Shown piece after piece: positions 5,223 through 7,264 of a stretch of 7,264 nucleotides of DNA. Every line of letters begins with the position of its first letter. The stretch's first letter is position 1. The stretch spans positions 1-7,264 of the forward strand of contig JAZSAS010000041.1 of NCBI GenBank assembly GCA_045602005.1, given 5' to 3'. The DNA is from UMGS755 sp045602005. GTDB taxonomy: Bacteria; Bacillota; Clostridia; UBA1381; UBA9506. A model generated the notes under the pieces. The model saw only the letters and a list, made by a program, of their open reading frames with translations, searched no databases and was not told the origin of the DNA. A program made the translations under genes and the position numbers.

Positions 5223-6431
5223 ATGAACGTTAAATTTTCTCCCCCGGATATATCTGACGTTGAAATTAGTGAGGTTGTAGAAGCGCTGCGTTCCGGATGG
5301 ATTACAACCGGCCCCAGAACGAAAAAACTTGAAAAACAAATAGCTGAATATGTGGGCGTTAACAAGTGCGTTTGCCTGAATTCTCAAACTGCTTGTGCAG
5401 AAATGGCACTGAGACTTATGGGAATTGGTAAGGGAGACGAGGTCATTGCTTGTGCCTATACATACACGGCATCGGCCTCTGTGATTGACCATATCGGGGC
5501 GAAAATTGTCTTAATTGACACGCAAAAAGACAGCCTTGAAATGGACTATGAGGCCTTAGAGAAGGCTATCAATGAAAACACAAAGGCGGTCGTTTCCGTT
5601 GACCTGGCGGGCATTCCTTGTGATTATGACAAAATTTTTGAAATTGTAGAAAGAAAAAGAAATCTGTTTAATCCAAAAGGCGAATTGCAACAAGCACTGG
5701 GACGTGTGGCTGTTATGGCAGACACTGCCCATGCCTTCGGTGCAACCTGGCACGGAAAACAGGTTGGCTCAATAGCAGATTTTTCCAGCTTTAGTTTTCA
5801 TGCCGTTAAAAACCTTACAACCGCAGAAGGCGGCGCGCTTACCTGGAACAGCATAAACGGTGTGGATGATGAAGAAATCTATCGCCGTCTTCAATTGCTG
5901 AGCCTTCACGGGCAGAATAAAGATGCTCTTGCCAAAACACAACGGGGCTCCTGGGAATATGATATTATCGGCACATGGTATAAATGCAACATGACAGATG
6001 TTGCCGCTGCGATCGGCCTTGGACAGATGGAGCGCTATCCGCAAATGCTGAAACGGCGCAAAGAGATTATTGAGCGTTATGACAGTGCCCTAAAACCTGT
6101 GGGTGTGGAAGTGTTGTCTCACTACACAGAAACACATCAATCATCAGGACATTTATACTTAACGAGAATTCCGGGTATAACCCCTGAACAGAGAAATGAG
6201 ATTATTGTTAAAATGGCTGAGGCAGGCGTGGCATGCAATGTGCATTATAAACCCCTTCCCATGCACACAGCGTATAAAAATCTTGGCTTTGATATAAAAG
6301 ATTATCCCAATGCCTATGCACATTTTGCAAATGAAATTTCTCTTCCCCTCCACACCTGTTTAACAGATGAAGAGGTTACCTATGTGATTGAAACTTATAA
6401 ATCAATAATTGGAGATGTGATTCATGTATAA
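5223..6431 (+). CDS. DegT/DnrJ/EryC1/StrS family sugar aminotransferase
   Basis: This 402-residue PLP enzyme likely transfers an amino group, usually from glutamate, to a keto sugar nucleotide, making a 4- or 3-amino sugar for a surface polysaccharide or glycan. Family signatures run in order: the N-terminal FSPPDISDVEISEVVEAL and SGWITTGPRTKKLE; the cofactor-phosphate region with NSQTACAEMAL and AYTYTASA; D167 and H170 in MADTAHAFGA, with D167 expected to contact the PLP ring nitrogen; K196 in SFHAVKNLTTAEGG as the Schiff-base lysine; and the C-terminal HYKPLPMHTAY and NEISLPLHTCLTDEEV. Length fits the family. The ATG has GGAG 8 bases upstream. It is the first gene of the operon and overlaps the next by 8 bases. 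The neighbouring PglC-like transferase favours a PglE-like role on a UDP-4-keto sugar, but substrate and stereochemistry cannot be read here. Confidence 0.93.
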   Translation: MNVKFSPPDISDVEISEVVEALRSGWITTGPRTKKLEKQIAEYVGVNKCVCLNSQTACAEMALRLMGIGKGDEVIACAYTYTASASVIDHIGAKIVLIDTQKDSLEMDYEALEKAINENTKAVVSVDLAGIPCDYDKIFEIVERKRNLFNPKGELQQALGRVAVMADTAHAFGATWHGKQVGSIADFSSFSFHAVKNLTTAEGGALTWNSINGVDDEEIYRRLQLLSLHGQNKDALAKTQRGSWEYDIIGTWYKCNMTDVAAAIGLGQMERYPQMLKRRKEIIERYDSALKPVGVEVLSHYTETHQSSGHLYLTRIPGITPEQRNEIIVKMAEAGVACNVHYKPLPMHTAYKNLGFDIKDYPNAYAHFANEISLPLHTCLTDEEVTYVIETYKSIIGDVIHV

Positions 6432-7071
6432 GCATTTTTTTAAGAGATTTATTGATATCATCGGCGGCATAGTGGGGTGCATTTTGTTTGGCATTGCGTT
6501 TATTTTTGTTGCACCGGCAATCTATCTGACAGACAAAGGCCCGGTGTTTTATAATGCCACAAGAAGAGGCAAAAACGGCAAAACATTCAAAATGTATAAA
6601 TTCAGGTCGATGAAGGTTAATTCGCCTAACATAAAAAATGCAGATGGTTCTACATATAACGGCGAAGATGACCCCAGAGTCACGAAAATCGGCAAAATAA
6701 TGAGAAAAACAAGCGTTGACGAATTGCCCCAGTTTATCAACGTTTTAAAAGGCGATATGAGCCTGGTAGGTCCCAGACCCACCCTGGCCACAAAACCCTT
6801 TGAACAGGTGGATCAGAAAATTATTAAAAGATATAACGTGCGCCCGGGCGTAACCGGCTATAGTCAGGCATATTACAGAAACTCCATTACACAGGCAGAA
6901 AAATTTGAACATGATTGTTATTACGCAGACCATGTTTCTTTTGTGTTGGATGTAAAAATACTTTTTAAAACGGTATTTTCTGTATTAAAGCATGAAAATA
7001 TCTTTGTTGGGGACCCTTCCCGCCAGGCAAAGGAAAACGCTGTTAATCAAGAGGTTGGAATAGGCGAATGA
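6424..7071 (+). CDS. PglC-like sugar-1-phosphate transferase (polyprenol-phosphate initiating enzyme)
   Basis: This 215-residue protein belongs to the bacterial sugar transferase (monotopic phosphoglycosyl transferase) family. It moves a sugar phosphate from a nucleotide sugar to undecaprenyl phosphate at the inner membrane face, the first committed step of glycan assembly. One hydrophobic segment at about residues 10-35 should form the re-entrant membrane helix. The catalytic Asp-Glu pair is D99-E100 in TSVDELPQF, followed by NVLKGDMSLVGPRP and RPGVTGYSQA; the amphipathic FKMYKFRSM block is present. Length matches the minimal PglC type (about 200) rather than the WcaJ type with extra membrane helices. 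The Ser-Pro helix-break motif of PglC (residues 23-24) is Gly-Ile here; a proline occurs at 31. The start ATG overlaps the aminotransferase stop by 8 bases, with GGAG 9 bases upstream. It overlaps the ATP-grasp gene in an ATGA junction. Confidence 0.94.
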   Translation: MYKHFFKRFIDIIGGIVGCILFGIAFIFVAPAIYLTDKGPVFYNATRRGKNGKTFKMYKFRSMKVNSPNIKNADGSTYNGEDDPRVTKIGKIMRKTSVDELPQFINVLKGDMSLVGPRPTLATKPFEQVDQKIIKRYNVRPGVTGYSQAYYRNSITQAEKFEHDCYYADHVSFVLDVKILFKTVFSVLKHENIFVGDPSRQAKENAVNQEVGIGE

Positions 7072-7264
7072 AGAAATTACTAATTATCGGTGCTTCCATT
7101 CTTCAGCTTCCGGCGATCAAAAAGGCGAAAGAACTGGGTTATTATGTGGGGGTTATTGATTATGACCCTAATGCAGTGGGCATTCCCCTGGCAGATGAAT
7201 ATTTTAATGTAAGCACCATAGATGCAGACGGTGTCAGTGCCGTGGCTAAACAATTCAAGCCTCA
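7068..7264 (+). CDS. ATP-grasp-type protein, N-terminal part (cut by window edge)
   Basis: Sixty-five codons are visible, beginning MKKLLIIGASILQLPAIKKA. The pattern LLIIGAS...PAIKKAKELGYYVGVIDYDP...ADEYFNVSTID is the Rossmann-like pre-ATP-grasp fold (residues about 1-65) found in PurK, PylC and carbamoyl-phosphate-synthase-like ligases. The ATP-binding and catalytic domains lie beyond the window, so activity is inferred from this domain only. The ATG shares four bases with the stop of the sugar transferase gene (ATGA), showing translational coupling; GGA at 7057-7059 serves as a weak ribosome binding site. In its operon, such an enzyme could ligate an amino acid or carboxylate to the amino sugar, or build a precursor. 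That role is inference. A plain NAD-binding dehydratase or reductase is a less likely alternative. Confidence 0.8.
   Translation, partial: MKKLLIIGASILQLPAIKKAKELGYYVGVIDYDPNAVGIPLADEYFNVSTIDADGVSAVAKQFKP

Overview
The window looks like chromosomal DNA of a low-to-mid GC anaerobic Firmicute, most likely a gut-associated Clostridia lineage (Oscillospirales or Lachnospirales type). The grounds are sigma-A promoters with canonical 17-bp spacers, AGGAG-type ribosome binding sites, a DUF4830 protein, a short-form homoserine dehydrogenase, and a palindromic intergenic repeat of the CCCTCAGTC / CTCCCTT...AAGGGAG kind common in these genomes. This taxonomic call is inference from style, not from a search.

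Layout. Positions 1-341 are non-coding and repeat-rich: two palindromic repeat copies in opposite orientation, seven 11-bp tandem repeats that appear to have grown out of one palindrome arm, three compact inverted repeats, and a terminator on the minus strand. A membrane-anchored DUF4830 protein is encoded on the minus strand (342-806). Divergent from it, a clear promoter drives an M24 Xaa-Pro peptidase (922-1974), followed 22 bp later by a YifB/ComM-type AAA ATPase (1997-3529). Homoserine dehydrogenase (hom, 3640-4827) has its own promoter and a strong terminator, so it looks like a stand-alone unit.

From 4880 the composition becomes AT-rich. A strong extended -10 promoter (4908-4936) starts a long leader of about 280 nt before the first gene of a surface polysaccharide or glycoconjugate operon. 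The operon holds a DegT-family PLP sugar aminotransferase (5223-6431), a PglC-like phosphoglycosyl transferase (6424-7071) and the first 65 codons of an ATP-grasp-type protein (7068 to the window edge). These three genes overlap by 8 and 4 bases and are surely co-transcribed. Together they suggest synthesis of an amino sugar nucleotide, transfer of its sugar phosphate to undecaprenyl phosphate, and possibly ATP-dependent modification of the amino sugar.

The most interesting signal is in that operon leader. Positions 4961-5036 can fold into two stacked closing stems (CTACGAA/TTCGTAG, then GCTTTA/TAAAGC) around two back-to-back hairpins, forming a three-way junction with complementary hairpin loops. 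I do not recognise it as a known riboswitch. It is a candidate structured leader RNA controlling the polysaccharide operon.
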